Both the position numbers and the translations under genes were made by a program. This document shows positions 45,566 to 57,734 of a DNA stretch of 64,000 bases, one piece after another. Within the stretch, counting starts at the first letter, position 1. The number at the start of each line of letters is the position of its first letter. The notes under the pieces were generated by a model. It searched no databases. It was not told the origin of the DNA and saw only the letters and a program-made list of their open reading frames with translations. This DNA comes from Madurella fahalii (taxonomy: Eukaryota; Ascomycota; Sordariomycetes; Sordariales): NCBI GenBank assembly GCA_029876055.1, contig CM056874.1, forward strand, positions 682,001-746,000. Reading direction: 5' to 3'.

Positions 45566-48117
45566 TCATGGCCGCATCACCTCATTATTATACCTCTGCT
45601 GCCTCGTATTCTCCTTCAACTGCTCCTGGAAATCCCTTGTCATCTCACACACCTCTTTCAGATGCTTAAACGTCATCCTCCCATCTCCCTTCGTCTTCCC
45701 GTTCGGACCAGGCGCGCTCGCATCGTGACGCGCCGCCGCCAGTGCCGCCGACACCACATTCCTAATCTGTCTTCCATTGAGATTATAATGGTGCCCAAAC
45801 GAGTCAATAAAGTCATCAATCGCATCCCTGTTCGCGATCCAGGCCGGTTCCAGCTGATCAAGGAAGTACTTGAAGATCGAGCGCATCTGATCCACCGACA
45901 GATCCTCATACCGGATGGCCAGGTGGATGCGCGAGATGACGGCGATGTCAATCGACTTGATCCGGTTCGTCGTCAGGATGATGATGCCGCGGTAATACTC
46001 CAGCACCCTCAGCAATACCGAGACCAACGCATTCCGCGACGCGCTCGACGTCGACCCGCGCGTCTCGAGAAACACGTCCGCCTCGTCCACGAGCAGGATC
46101 GCCTCCCACTTGGTGGCGAGCTTGAACAACTTCTCCAGGTTCCTCTCGGCCCGCGACGCGTCGAGCCCGATCTCGGCCACGCTCACAATGACGAGCGGCT
46201 TCGCCGTCGCCTGCGCGATCGTCTCGGCAGTGAGCGTCTTGCCCACGCCGGGCGGGCCGTGCAGCAGCAAGACGAGCCCCTTGCCCTTGTCCTGGACCAC
46301 ATCCTCGACCTGCTTCCCGCGCTCGGTGGTGTTGAGCTCGTGGGACTGGACGAGCGCCTTGATGAGGCGCTTGTACTTGGCGTCGAGCTGGAGGTTGTCG
46401 TTGAACTTGTCGGGCTGCTTCTCAGCGCGGTCGCTGACAAAGTCGAGACTGAACTGGCCCCAGACCTTTTCGCGCGTGGCATAGCCAAGGATGCGTGGTG
46501 GGAAGATGAGGTAGTTGTCGTCTGCCTCGTCGAGGCCGACGGAGAGGTCGACTTTTTCGAGGCGGTCGGCGAATTCGAGGTATTCTTCGGTGTTGGTTTG
46601 GAGCTCGTCGATGAAGATATGGTCGGGCTGGATTATTTCCCCGAGAGGAAGTTTGTTGGTGCCTAAAGAGGATGTTAGGAGGGAATGTGTGAGATGTGAG
46701 GTTCGAGCTGATTAGCGGAACGTACGGTATTGGATGAAGGCGTCGTGGTCGGCGAGAATTTCGCCTCTGATGTCGACTATTTTTGGCTGTTGCTGTTCTT
46801 CATCGTCGTCTTGGTTGACTCGGGCCATCTCGGCGACGTCTCCGTCCTATGAACATGTGAATAAGGTACTTATAGTTTAGCCAATTTCATGGCGGCTGCC
46901 GAAACGTACAAGAGTCGGCCCGTCATCCTTATTGGAGAGAAGATTCCTCTGGCTCACGTATGCCGGGCCATGGTACTTGAACATCTGCTCCGCTCCTTGC
47001 TTGCAGCGGATTGTTGCTCTGATGAACTTGAGTGCACGCTCCCTGGACTTATCCTTGATCTCCTTGATCTTCTCCTCATCTCCGTAGTATTCGAGCGGAT
47101 AATACGGCAGATCGGTGATGGCCTTTGTACCCCTAAACCGCTCAAACTTCAGACAGTACTCGATTTTCAGGAGCTTCTTGCCGTCATAATCCCAGCTCCA
47201 CGCCCACATCTCGTGGTGCCGATATGCGCCATAATCATACCACGGAATGGGACTGTCATTGACCTTGAAGATCTGCTCCCTGTTCTGGAAAAGCCGGGCC
47301 ACCACAAGAGTTCCGGGGGCAAAGACTGTCCAGAGCGTGTCGAAGGTTGTGACCTTGGCCGCCAAATTGGACTTCCGGGTTTTGAAGTAGTCCTGGAGCT
47401 CTGGGGTCGTCCTGACTCGGTCGAGGAGGCTGACGAGGTCCTTTGTCTCTTGCGACTCAGGGTTGACCTTGGCTCGGTCGTTGAGTTTGTCCCAGTTGTG
47501 GATGAGAGCTGAAAAGGGTGCTCTGATGGTGATGATATCGCTGTCGAAGTTGACTCCGGGGTATTTACGGATCTCTGCGCTCAGTAGCCCCCTGAGACCA
47601 GGATCTTCAATATCAAGCTCACTGTATGCACCTTTGTCACCCGTGTCAGGATTGTACACGCGCCGGAAGGTGTAGGCGACATTCTTAGTCGGCTGCGTAA
47701 AGAAGTTATCGCCGACAATTTGATCAACATGGGACCCGGTAGACTTGTCCCACTTTCGTAAGATATTACGATATCGGCTGCTGGCGTCTTTGCTCTCTTT
47801 CTCTTCTTTTTCTTTCTGTTTGAGCATGAGTTACACACACTTGTTTTCCCTTCTTTTTCTTAAACGGCCATCCACGATGCTTACCTTCTCTTTATCGGCA
47901 TCCACCTTCTTCTCACCAGGGTCTGGGTCCTTCTTCTCACCCCCCTCTTTCACGGCGGCCTCCAGTTGGGCAATGCGTTTTTCGAGAAGTTCGATGTACC
48001 TCTGCTGCAGCGCTGCCTCCTTGGGCGCCAGGTCCTGTACAATCTTAGCGCAAGTGCTTCAGTTCAACTGTGATATGTGTTCTTGATTTACGCGTACCGT
48101 AGTCTCTGTTGGGCCCA
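45566..48117 (-). CDS. AAA+ ATPase with DUF7025-type N-terminal region
   Basis: Five exons: 48117-48097, 48043-47885, 47815-46910, 46846-46726 and 46662-45566 (767 residues). After a short coiled coil (KEAALQQRYIELLEKRIAQLEAA) comes a long region of the kind found in many Pezizomycotina AAA proteins: WTVFAPGTLVVARLF, CLKFERFRGTKAITDLPYYPLEY and GPAYVS. The AAA module follows with Walker A GPPGVGKT (538-545), Walker B ILLVDEADVF (DEAD 595-598) and sensor-like IIILTTNRIKSID. It ends with a basic/helical lid. The substrate is unknown; family members are usually paralogous and accessory. The first coding exon is only 21 nt. Confidence 0.88.
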
Positions 48118-49050
48118 TCGCAAGCCGCCTTAGTTTTTAGTCCGAATGGTCTTCAAAATGGAAATTCACAGAAGATTCCGGGGTCAGTCAAGAAAGAGGG
48201 GGTAGCAGGAGGGTCCGGACCAAAACCCCGCGAGAGGCGTTACCGCAGTGGCATTTTGGGAGATATTTATGTATTGCGCTACTCCGAGTCGAACTGATTG
48301 GGCCGCTCATCCATGGCCCATGAGTCAGCGTCCAGGGGTACTGCGCAAGACCGCCGAAACCCGGAATGCCCGCTTCAGCTCTGTCGTAGGGGTGGGGGCT
48401 AGACGCTCAGCCTTGCGCCTTGGAGAAGTTGGAGGGTCGGCAGTTTATCACCCGCTCACGTGTGCTCTGACTGCAGCTACTGTACATTCACTTAGTACCT
48501 ACTGACTCCTAGGAAAAGGCCATCTTACTTTCTCTTGCGGTAATGCCTGGTTCGCTGGGCTCCCTCGTGCCGCGGGAGGACGCTCGTTACATTCTGTGTG
48601 AACTTCAGTTGTGGGAGAAGTGTCCAAGTACCGATGATCAGGTATCCCCCGTCGCGCGCAAGGCTCTGGGACCGCGATAGACCACTTATGACCGAATCAG
48701 GCATACCGTAACACTCTGTTCCATCATATCTAAGGTATGTAGTATGATCTGCGCACTGCCCCGACCGTCCACTATGCGGCGCGATAATTGGTGGCCAATC
48801 ATGCCATGTATGTATCCGCTAGAGCTGACCTTGCAGCAAAGAGGGGTTGGGGCGGGCGGGGGATCTCAGTCGGGATGTTGGGGGCTGGGAAAAAGCTCGG
48901 CGGATTGGCGCTGCGGGTTGCCACCCGGGCCTAACCAAGGCGGTATAGTAAGATACATTAGGCAGACACTCCCAATTTTCGCGTCAAGAGTGTCGCCGTT
49001 CCGCGCATCTGAGTTGCTTCAGGCTAACAAAGTCCGGTCCCCATGCCGAC
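48118..49050. other. Divergent promoter region, nothing recognised
   Basis: Between the AAA gene (minus) and the DUF7708 gene (plus). No gene supported. Confidence 0.4.
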
Positions 49051-51133
49051 ATGATGGCATCAGAACCACCAGTCCAGTGGTTTGAGAGCGGCAGGTATGC
49101 AAATGTCTGCTTGGTAATTCCGTAAAGGTCGTGATGGTTGCGAGTGCTAATCAATGTCTCGGTTTCACAGCGTGGTCGGCAAGGATGCCGAGACCACCAA
49201 AAAGGAACATGAAAACTTCAAAAAAAGAGCATTACGTGCCTTGAAGCTCAAGGAGCGGCGTGCGGAGCTTGCTAGTTCTAGGGAAGGACTGCAAAGACAA
49301 CTATCCGAGATCGCCGGAGAGAGTCCCGTCTCGAGTTCACTGGTTGTTCACGAGGTGGACTCTGCCACAAGGGCACACGATGCCTACCAGCAAGAACGAG
49401 CCAAAGGGCTGAAGATGGTGGCCAGCGGGGCGCAGCGCCATCTCAACGACTTTGCTCAGTTCGTAGGTGCATATGAGGGGATATTAGAAAGGGTATCGTC
49501 GGCCGGGGGGCCATATGGCGAAGTCGGCTACCAAACCCTTTCCATCTTTCTCATTGTGAGTTTTGGACCCTAGTTTGCTCATGTACGTGGAGTTCTGATA
49601 TTCCATCTAGGTTATCGTGAATAAGACGAAAAACGACACCCGTGTTGTCGAGCATCTGGAAGAAATCAAAAAGCTGCTTCCCACGCTGGATGTTTGGCGC
49701 GACATCTACCCCAGCCCTACTATGAGAGACCTGGTCGCTGAAGCCTACCACAAAGTCCTGGACTTCTCCCGGGCTGCTACTGAGTATTTGACTCGTTTTA
49801 GGCGTATGCACTTTGACTCCTCTCCTTGCTCTACCACCGCATTGGCTGACCTCCCTCGTCAAACAGGTCGTGTTTACCTGGCAATTAACCCCGTAGCGAC
49901 GGCTAGTTTCGAGAACGCGGCCACTGCCGTCCACAAGACGCTCGCAGAGATTAATGCTGTGGCAATGCTCGGGCTCCACCAAACGTCCCGGACAATCAAG
50001 CAAACAGTGCTATCTCTCGAAGAGAAAGTGAGCAACGCTGAGGTCGCTTTAGTCGTGGCGAAAGATCAGGCGGCAAAGTATCATCAGGAGTTACTTGAGA
50101 AAACCGAGCTAGCTGAAAGGGAACTGCAGAAACTCCTGCTTCAAAATGACGAACTGAGATCCCAAATTGAGCATCAGAAGCGGGAGGCGGAGCGGCAGGA
50201 GAGACAGGAAGACGTGAGGAAACTCGCAGCATTTAAACAACGGCTAGGGGTGAGTTATCTCTGAAAGGCCTTCCAGTTGTCTGCTAACAACCCCAGGTCG
50301 GCCCAGAGTTGGTGGGAACTCACTTCCCCTCCGTCAAGAAAGTGCTTATGGAGGTGTTTCCAAACCATCAAAAGTTCGCCCCGCACGTCCCATACACGGC
50401 ATACCTTCAACTTCACGAGGCATACTTCAGAGAGCTTTCGGAATATCAACAATGGCTAGACCATCCCCAGTCCAGTCTCCTATTCTTAAGCGGTTCCACC
50501 CAACCCGAAGGTCGGAAATTCAAGGGTTACACCCACTGCTGGCTCTCCCCAGCGTCCATTTATATTGCTGAAGACCTCACCCGCCAGGGCTGCAAAGTAG
50601 CCTACTTCTCCTGCCACCCCGACATCCAAAACTCCTACGTACCCGGCGATACTGTCCTTTCATCGATTATCTCCCAAATCGTGGAATGGAGGCCCGAGAT
50701 TCTGCGCGACAAGGACGCCCAGTTTCGACAAACTTTGGAAAGTACTCATCATAGAACGAAGGAACATATGTTAGTCGATTTACTAGGGGAAGTCCTCTTG
50801 GAATATCGAGATTTGGGAACCGTCTACATCGTCATTGACCGACTTGACTGGTGCCAGTCCAAGATCGACAACATCGGCAACGAACTGGCGCGGCTCATCA
50901 CCGTTTTGGGACAAGCTGAGTTCCGCGTCAAGATTGCCATTGTGGCTGAGACGTCGGGCGGGCAAGGGAACTGGCATTGGGCATACCTCCCAGAACTTGA
51001 ATATGCTACTGACAGGTTGTTTATCGTCGAAGGTTGGAATCAACGACGGTTGACTCCGAGTGAGAGCTCGCTGCCGAGGAGGCCGTCTATTTGGAGTACG
51101 CCGGGTAGTAATCAGAGTGTGGCGACTTTCTGA
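49051..51133 (+). CDS. DUF7708/NACHT-like protein with degenerate P-loop
   Basis: Five exons: 49051-49094, 49171-49555, 49611-49803, 49867-50249 and 50297-51133 (613 residues). The N-terminal domain FVGAYEGILERVSS...YGEVGYQTLSIFLIVIVNKTKNDTRVVEHLEEI, then LPTLDVWRDIYPSPTM, is the block (DUF7708 in current naming) that precedes NTPases in fungal STAND proteins. A coiled coil follows (LLEKTELAERELQKLLLQNDELRSQI). The NTPase-like region has FLSGSTQPEGRKF where a Walker A should be, with no GK[ST], and a Walker-B-like VYIVIDRLDW. It stops soon after, with no ankyrin or WD repeats. It may be a truncated nonself-recognition receptor or a regulator. Intron 49804-49866 is a multiple of three and could be retained. 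Confidence 0.82.
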
Positions 51134-52014
51134 TGGTTGGCAGTGGTTGGGTAATATGCTCGAATGTCGGTCCACACCCGATCTCGGATCGACTTTGCGC
51201 ATATACCGTGTACAGGGTTGGGGATACTACATGTATGTATGCTTCATAATAATGCGACCGATCGATTCACGTTTTTCCTGGGGACTGTTTCAGACATCCA
51301 CCGACACTGAGGGGCCAAAGATAGTATTCGAGGCAGAGTCCAACTTCTATATAGAGATAATTAGAGCATACAACGGTAAGACCGTGTTGTGGTGCCATAT
51401 TGTGATGTAAATCTCTCTATCGCAAACTATTGGCATCCTCTCTACAGACAGAATATCATCAGTTCGGTATCGTTGTTAAGTGCGTTGCAACTTGGAAGTT
51501 AACCACATGGAACTTCCTCCAAGAAACTTTCTAGTTCCCTCCGCACCTGATGGAATCCATTACACATCGCCTTGAAGCATGGCCGGGGAATGCTCTTCTA
51601 GCAACCGTAACCCAAGGCGCCAAAGCAATTACGATAGCACAATTCCTAAAAGAGACTGAAGCGGGCAGTCACCCTCATGTCCCTCAATAACTGCACCATC
51701 AGACTGGTTGCATTATTCATCACGTTCGTCGTATACAGACTGTCCGTCAGATACACCTTGACAAGACCAACGTCACACGGCCATGTAAGCTACGCTAACC
51801 CTGATGCCGCCTACTGGTGCCAACTCAGTGACGGAGCTGCTAACAAAGGCTTAGCGAGGGTTCAGCTGACTATACAGCTAATAGACTAGTGATCGAAGAT
51901 AGGATTGGCCTAGAAGGTCTTGAGGATAGAATTATATAGGAACAGTGAGATAGGGAGACTCTAAAGATAAATAGGAGCCCTAGGACATTATTCTTAAGGG
52001 ATAACACATCCAGG
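51134..52014. other. Intergenic, A/T-rich stretches, nothing recognised
   Basis: No gene seen between the DUF7708 gene and the 3' end of the HET pseudogene. Confidence 0.4.
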
Positions 52015-53936
52015 CTATTCAATGCAGAAATCCCTTTCGGGACAATCATCACCACCCACGCCTTCTCCATTCATAAATCCGTCCAAGAAACATTCTCCTA
52101 CAAAAGTGAAAGTGCCGTCTCCTTCATCACCGGACTGCCGCAGCAAAACGGGAACGCTGCAACCGAAAAGCACGCCAACCAGATCCCCCTTTCTCACCTT
52201 TTCCGAGACCAAGCCAATACGCCCACTGCGAATGACCATCAGGCGTAGAGACATCCGTACGACCGTATCGAAGAATCTACCAAAAAAACGTGTCGGAGAT
52301 GTACTCGTCCAGGTTCGGAGCTAAGGAGGACGAGCCGATGTCGACAGCTTCGTTGCTGTCGTGAAGGATATTCTCGAAGCTGCGCCCGTGAATCAGGAGA
52401 GATTCGGTGCAATCATACCATTCCTGGAATTCCTTAGGCACGAGCGATGCCGATTCCATCCTGAGCTGGCCACATAGCCACATGAAATCGTGAAAAAACT
52501 CATCAGCGGGCATGGCAAAGCGCATGAATCGATCTTTTCGGTCCAGCACCAAGCTTTTGAACACACTCCGAAGGATTTCTGAGGCTGACATGCATTCCGA
52601 TTCGACCTTGGTCAAGCTCAGTTGGGCGGAACACTGGATCAGTTTGGTATTCCTAGATCCGGCAAGTCCATCGAACCACATACACGATCGTTCCGCGAGC
52701 GACAAGTTTGGAGCCTTTGAATGTGTATATGGCGGCGCTGACTTTGGAAGCGGCATAGCAAGGCGACGGGTTACTGGGCTCCTCGATGGCAAGGGCGAAG
52801 TGGCGAAGATTCCCGATGTGAGTCTTTGCACTTTGGCTGACCATTAAAGGAACTGACAGAGGGTCTATTCTCGCTCGCCAGTTAGGTACCCAGGATGGCA
52901 GCGCAGAGCCGGGTAAAGAGCTGTATATCGAGGCAAAGCAGATGACATCCAGCGACTTGTAGTGCTCAATGAATGCTCCCGCAAAGCGCAGGTACGTATC
53001 TTCCACGCCGTACGAGTAATCCACGTCCAGGAAGCAGCTGTCGGTGGCCAGTCCCTTGATGCCATACAGACGATCTCGGTCGTCTGTAGCCTCGAAGCAT
53101 GAACTGTAGGCGGCCAGCGCTACTAGACTCATGTGGAGCTTATTGGCCTTGGCCTGTCCCTTTTTGTGTAGCATCTGTACTCTTCTTCGGCTGAATCCGT
53201 GACGAAAGGCAGGAGCCCCTTTGAACGCGACAGACGTGCACTGGTCTGCAGCGATCAGAGCACCCTCCACGGCGAACCGGCTGACGCTCCGCAATCCCCA
53301 CCAGAACGAAGCGTTTGCGCTCATAGCATATTCCTGAAGAGTCCAGGTCCTAGACCACCATCGCCGCTGGAAGAGACTTGTCAGGCAGCCCAGTGTGGCT
53401 GGTAATGATGTTGCTGAAAAATGCGGCGAATCTCTTCGGAACCAGGACGTATGTTTGCTGCCTGACTGTTTTGTTGAGCAGTTAGATAAGTCGACAGCAC
53501 GATCGATGTGGTTCGACTCCTCGCCCAGCCAAATGATCACCGAGTGGGCATTGAGATAGATTTGCCCCATCAGCTGCACCTGTTGGCTCCTCTCTTTCAC
53601 GTTTGCCAGGTTGATGTAGTTTGAGTTGATCCACCACCACGTGTCGTCCGGCCCGGCACCCTTTAACATCAAGACACGAAAAAAAGCATGCACCGTATTG
53701 AGGACACGGAGCTGTTCTTTCCCGGTTTTAAGGACATGGTATTCTCCGGTGGCGTCGTTAGCTGGGCTTTCGCTCAACCAGGAATAGGACAGGGCGTGGT
53801 AAGGAGGGGCAGGTCCTTCAAGCGCGAACGTCTTGAAGACGGCTAATATGCGGTCGCTGTCATGGTTGAGTTTGACCAACCGAACCTGATCGTGCTGGAT
53901 CGGCTCGTAATTGTAGGAAACTTGATTCTCATCCAT
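52015..53936 (-). pseudogene. HET-domain gene with two frameshifts
   Basis: From an ATG at 53936 the frame runs through the HET domain (YHALSYSWLSESP, VHAFFRVLMLKGAGPDDTWWWINSNYINLANVKERSQQVQLMGQIYLNAHSVIIWLGEES, RRWWSRTWTLQEYA) and the C-terminal LPSWVPNWRAR to TIVYVV. Near 52671-52676 an extra base shifts the frame; the next frame reads DGLAGSRNTKLIQC...SVFKSLVLDRKDRF as expected. A second shift falls in a seven-A run (plus strand 52282-52288), after which the last frame carries SGRIGLVSEKVRKGDLVGVLFGCSVPVLLR and FVGECF, the usual HET C-terminus, ending at 52015. The family's final W-x-N active form (INSNYIN here, usually D-x-ICINQ) is also unusual. An intron (GTGTAT...CCAAG) could bypass the first shift but not the second. 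Confidence 0.8.
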
Positions 53937-54565
53937 TCTAGTCGGTTGGAGTCGGCGGCGACAGTGGTTACAAAACTAAGCGCAGCGACCGAAATTCATC
54001 GCGAGGGGTCCTCGGAGGGCGATGGTGGTCAGCGAAGATAAGCCTAAGGCCTATTTCACCACCTAAGTGTTTATGTGCATACCGGGTCGCTAAGCCATTG
54101 TAGCTCTCTCTCTGCAGTACACGCACACCTATGATTCCACTGCGCCACTAGCGACATCATCAGACAAGGCAGATTCAGCTGCAAGGCTCGCAGAGTCGTC
54201 CCCGAAAACAATGCTCCGCCGCCTTACAGACAACGCGGAGTCAATTTCAGACATTTGAAGGCTACCTACCCACCTAATTAGGTTGCTGGATTTTCTTTTC
54301 TACCTACAAAAGGTGGCATTTGAAACTGTTGCGATCTGAAAGGGTTTAGAGCCTGATCGGCTCGCGACTGCGCAGTGCCAGACAGTTGCCGGGGTCAAAT
54401 TCATGCCAAGATGGATTTTTTCAATTTCTTAGGTAAGAAGAGACGGCCCACCTCGTACTGCTCAAACCCTGGTAATAGCCCTACCCTCAATATACCAACT
54501 AGTATCGCCACCACACCTTGCCCAGTCAGGCAAGGATCGCTATCCCAGAACCCCTGCAACTACTA

Positions 54566-54600
54566 AGCTTCCAACTACTCAGATCTGAACAGTTGGAAGC
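54566..54600. repeat. Short inverted repeat
   Basis: gcttccaact and agttggaagc flank a 15-base loop. It contains the same ttccaac/gttggaa words as the LTR-like ends just downstream. Confidence 0.5.
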
Positions 54601-54682
54601 AAAAACGCAGGTACTATAGCTAACGTAATCTATTATAAGGCTCTACCAGCCAAGGCTCTCAACAACTCAAATAGAGACAACT

Positions 54683-55367
54683 TGTTGGAAATGAGGACTG
54701 TCGTCGCAAATGAGCGACCTACTGGTACAGCTGGGGGCACCTGCTGACAGGTGTCGGATCATGTGACGGGTGTGCCTAGGGGCCATCTTTCTGAGCTCCC
54801 TGTTTCCTGAGCGATATCTGCAGTGTAACGATACAACAATATAATAACAGGGCGACTGCCTAGCCCATTGATGAGGATCTGTGCCCAACGAGTCTAATTG
54901 ATCAAGTGGGTGCCAGAGGCTGTAGTTCCGATAGTTATAAGCCCGGCGAGCGATCTTTTGCTTCTACGATCAAGAACTTCAGTTAGATACGTATCTAAGA
55001 CGTGATTAACGCGATTATCAAAAACTGTTGGAAGTGCAATGTAAGAGCGACGGTCAAATCAGATAAGATGACTACTACGAAGACCGACGATACTACGGCC
55101 CGCCTCGTAAGCCTAGACGACTGGCGTACGTAGTGTCAGAAGGATCAGGGAGCTGGATCTGCAAAGCATGAATCCGGATCAGTGTGATCCGGATTAGTGC
55201 GACCCGGGCAGCCGGGCTAGTGTGATCCGAATTCCTAGGGGACCCCTCAATCCAGATCCCTGTGGTCTAAGAAATTAGGAATAAGAGGGCGATTGGCCTC
55301 CACCTAGGTTCAAGAGGAACAGAATCAATTACACCCTCAATTTCCATCCTCAATTTAACTCCCAACG
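54683..55367 (+). repeat. LTR-like segment (Ty1/copia type, tentative)
   Basis: It starts TGTTGGAAATGAGG, ends ...CTCCCAACG, holds a TATA-like gttataag near 54936-54943, and is followed directly by a gag-like frame at 55421. TGTTGG...CCAACA ends are common in fungal copia LTRs. No second LTR was found in the window, so the call rests on ends and layout only. Confidence 0.35.
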
Positions 55368-55420
55368 TTCAGAGGTACCGTGCATCTGACACGTAGAACT
55401 ACGAGTTCCAGTCGAGAGCT

Positions 55421-55621
55421 GTGGCTGCCGATCTCTGGGACAAGATCAACTCCGACGTAAATATCAGGGAGCTATTCTTGAGCCTTCCTCAGCCGCCCGA
55501 TCTCGCGAAGTTCGAAAAACGAGAGCTCCTAGTAAGGCGATTAGAACGCTATATAACGGCTTCCTCAGCCGGAGCTACAACGCCTAGTACAGCTACGATC
55601 GACAGCTCCTACGATTTTTAA
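55421..55621 (+). pseudogene. Possible retrotransposon gag N-terminal fragment
   Basis: A frame of 66 residues, LWDKINSDVNIRELFLSLPQ...FEKRELLVRRLERYITAS, resembles the start of copia-type gag proteins (W..IN.D, then helices). Stops follow at once. The position just 3' of the LTR-like segment supports the reading. It is not a functional gene. Confidence 0.35.
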
Positions 55622-55860
55622 TGCCCAGAGCTAAGGAGTAGTATACTAAGAGCGTATTAACATCGGAGCCAAGCCTAAATCCATTATAGAGCTCTCGACC
55701 GCTAGAAGGAGCTCTTACTCGCTTGAGTATACCGAATATACAATATAGCTATAGCACTTCGAGAAAGAAAAGAACAATATTAAGGAGCTTAAGACATAAG
55801 TCAATAATACAGTTTCAAGCCACTTACAGCAGGTCTCCTATAATTCTACAGTGAAATGGT

Positions 55861-56270
55861 GCAGAAACACACATCTACACCCACATACCCACCAAAAACA
55901 AGGGGGAGGGCAAAGACGGCCAAATGCCCGACAGACAAGATAGACAAGACAGGCCAGGCGACACCACCACAAATCGGGTCCCTGCAGCCTAAACAAGGTT
56001 AAAACAACATGTGCAGATAGAGCTCCCTCTGGTCAGAGGGAGATCACTTTACACGCAAAGAAAGCTCGTCAATTGAGCCTGCAACAAGTGTGAAGAGAGA
56101 GTGCTGAATTGATTGTCTTGTCTAAGGAGCAATGGCCAGGATAGCCCCATTTATGGTGCGAAAGAAAAATGCGCCCACGGCAAGTTCCAGCCCCCAGGGC
56201 ACTATCCTAGCAACTGCGTCCCTCTGATCAGAGGGACCCTGCCCTCTGGGGACTGTTTTCCCCAACTCAG
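55861..56270 (+). repeat. Dispersed repeat, copy 3
   Basis: Colinear with 16531-16946, with scattered transitions. It has both palindromes: tccctctggtcagaggga near 56021-56038 (one mismatch) and tccctctgatcagaggga near 56219-56236 (perfect). It sits inside the 29-bp inverted-repeat element, so it probably inserted there later. Confidence 0.85.
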
Positions 56271-56629
56271 TATCCAGACAATAATATTGAATAGGAGTTA
56301 ACCGTCTTGCAGGAGTTGACGACAATACTCTAGTATTTATTATACTAGTTATCGTCTTAGAAACCGACCTATCATTACCGTTAGTTACCTCGTTACTATC
56401 GTCGTCGTCCTCGTTATTAAGAAGATCCGGATTATCGCAACCAGAATCCTCAGCATTATCATCTACTTCTATCTACAATTCACCTACCATAATATCCAAG
56501 CAGTCGCACATACCCGCCAGAAGACGCCCTTATAGATACTACAATCGCCAAGCAGTACAGAATACAACTAAGATTACGATACTTTGTATTATTCTTCTAA
56601 AAGAACACTTCCTAACTAGACTCAGGGTA

Positions 56630-57000
56630 TCAGGAAGGCCACTTTTCTCATCGTATAAGACACCAGAATAACCCTCCAGGAACATCTTAAACACTTAGAA
56701 ACAACGCTTTTCGGTATCGTATTTTACTTTAACAGTCTTTTTCGTCCAGAAACTAAGGCCAGGGTTACTAACACTCCAGAACATATTCCCAGACAGACAT
56801 ATAATCTTTCTTCTTCGAACTATTAAGAAGACCCAACACTTTACACTCCTTAAACCATTCCATAATCTTTACAGTCATCTCAGTACTAAACACCACTTTC
56901 TTCAACACCGGCACTTCCTCAACAGCAATCTTCTTCTTACTCGGGCGACCGTTCCTTAATACAACAAGCAGTCGCTTATTCGCAGACACAGACAGGGTAG
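56630..57000 (-). pseudogene. Myb/SANT-like DNA-binding domain relic
   Basis: Minus-strand translation gives RLLVVLRNGRPSKKK, then FSTEMTVKIMEWFKECKVLGLL and YMSVWEYVLEC, then after a one-base shift WSVSNPGLSFWTKKTVKVKYDTEKRCF, a TAA where CAA is plausible, and VFKMFLEGYSGVLYDEKSGLP. The layout W...VKxKYDxxK...F...SG..yDe..glP is that of the Myb/SANT-like domain (Myb_DNA-bind_3 type) common near fungal DNA transposons. The frameshift and the CAA-to-TAA change show decay. Confidence 0.6.
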
Positions 57001-57734
57001 ATACAACGATCTAACTACCCTCAGGCGGATTTTCGAGACTTAGGAGGGGGTTGGCATCGCCCACATTCGCCTCGTTAGGTTAGGACAGTAGGTAGTTATC
57101 ATTTTCCCGCACTATACTATCAACAGGCACGTCGTTAACAACTAGGACATTGGAAGCAGCCTCTCTAGGTACTGAGCCTAGTTGACTGGCCATTTTTCTC
57201 GAATCTAGGCACAAATATACAGTCCGGATACCTCAAAGTCAGACTTCGTGCCTGAGCGAAAGGATCTGACAGTCCGCTGGCAAAAGCGGGGTTAGTACAT
57301 AGCGACATACTCCAACTGCTAGTATCACGAGCTGACAAGGGGCCCTAGAAGGTACTTCTTGGTATACCCACTTTCTAGTAGCACTGGAAGTCACTTCGTT
57401 GGGCACTGCGGCACTGCGCAGTCGCGAGCCGATCAGGCGCTTAGCGCTGCCAAGAGTTAGAGCGCAGTTGGCTGCAGGGGATCTCTTTTGTATATATACC
57501 ACTCAAAGTCTCCCACATATTGGGATCAGAACAAGGCACACTTTCTCTTCTTTTCTCCTACCAACGCTCTATTATTGAGCCGCCTTGTCGCTCCCTGCAG
57601 TGTCACAGAAACTCATTTTCCCCATCATTTTGCTCCCAACTCCCATCTCGCCCTGACAATCCGTCTGCTGGTGCAAACTCCATTCCAATACGAATGCCCG
57701 GTCAAGTTGCTCTTACCATCAGCACGAACACAGA

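Larger units (their letters stand above)
54351..57438. mobile_element. Decayed element bounded by 29-bp inverted repeats
   Basis: Positions 54351-54379 (gcctgatcggctcgcgactg...) and 57410-57438 are exact inverted copies of 29 bases. Inside lie a minus-strand Myb/SANT-like relic, an LTR-like segment with a gag-like frame, and dispersed-repeat copy 3. The simplest reading is a DNA transposon of about 3 kb, or its remnant, later invaded by other elements. Flanks resemble each other (gtttag/gcttag) but give no clean target-site duplication. A/T-rich decay with many stops suggests RIP. Confidence 0.6.

Noticed and set aside
45662..46666. 334-residue plus-strand frame
   Set aside because: Antisense shadow of the AAA ATPase exon; Arg/Leu/Asp-rich with no motif.
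46889..47512. 207-residue plus-strand frame
   Set aside because: Opposite strand of a conserved AAA-protein exon.
53199..53405. Plus-strand frame inside the HET pseudogene
   Set aside because: Shadow of conserved HET coding sequence on the minus strand.
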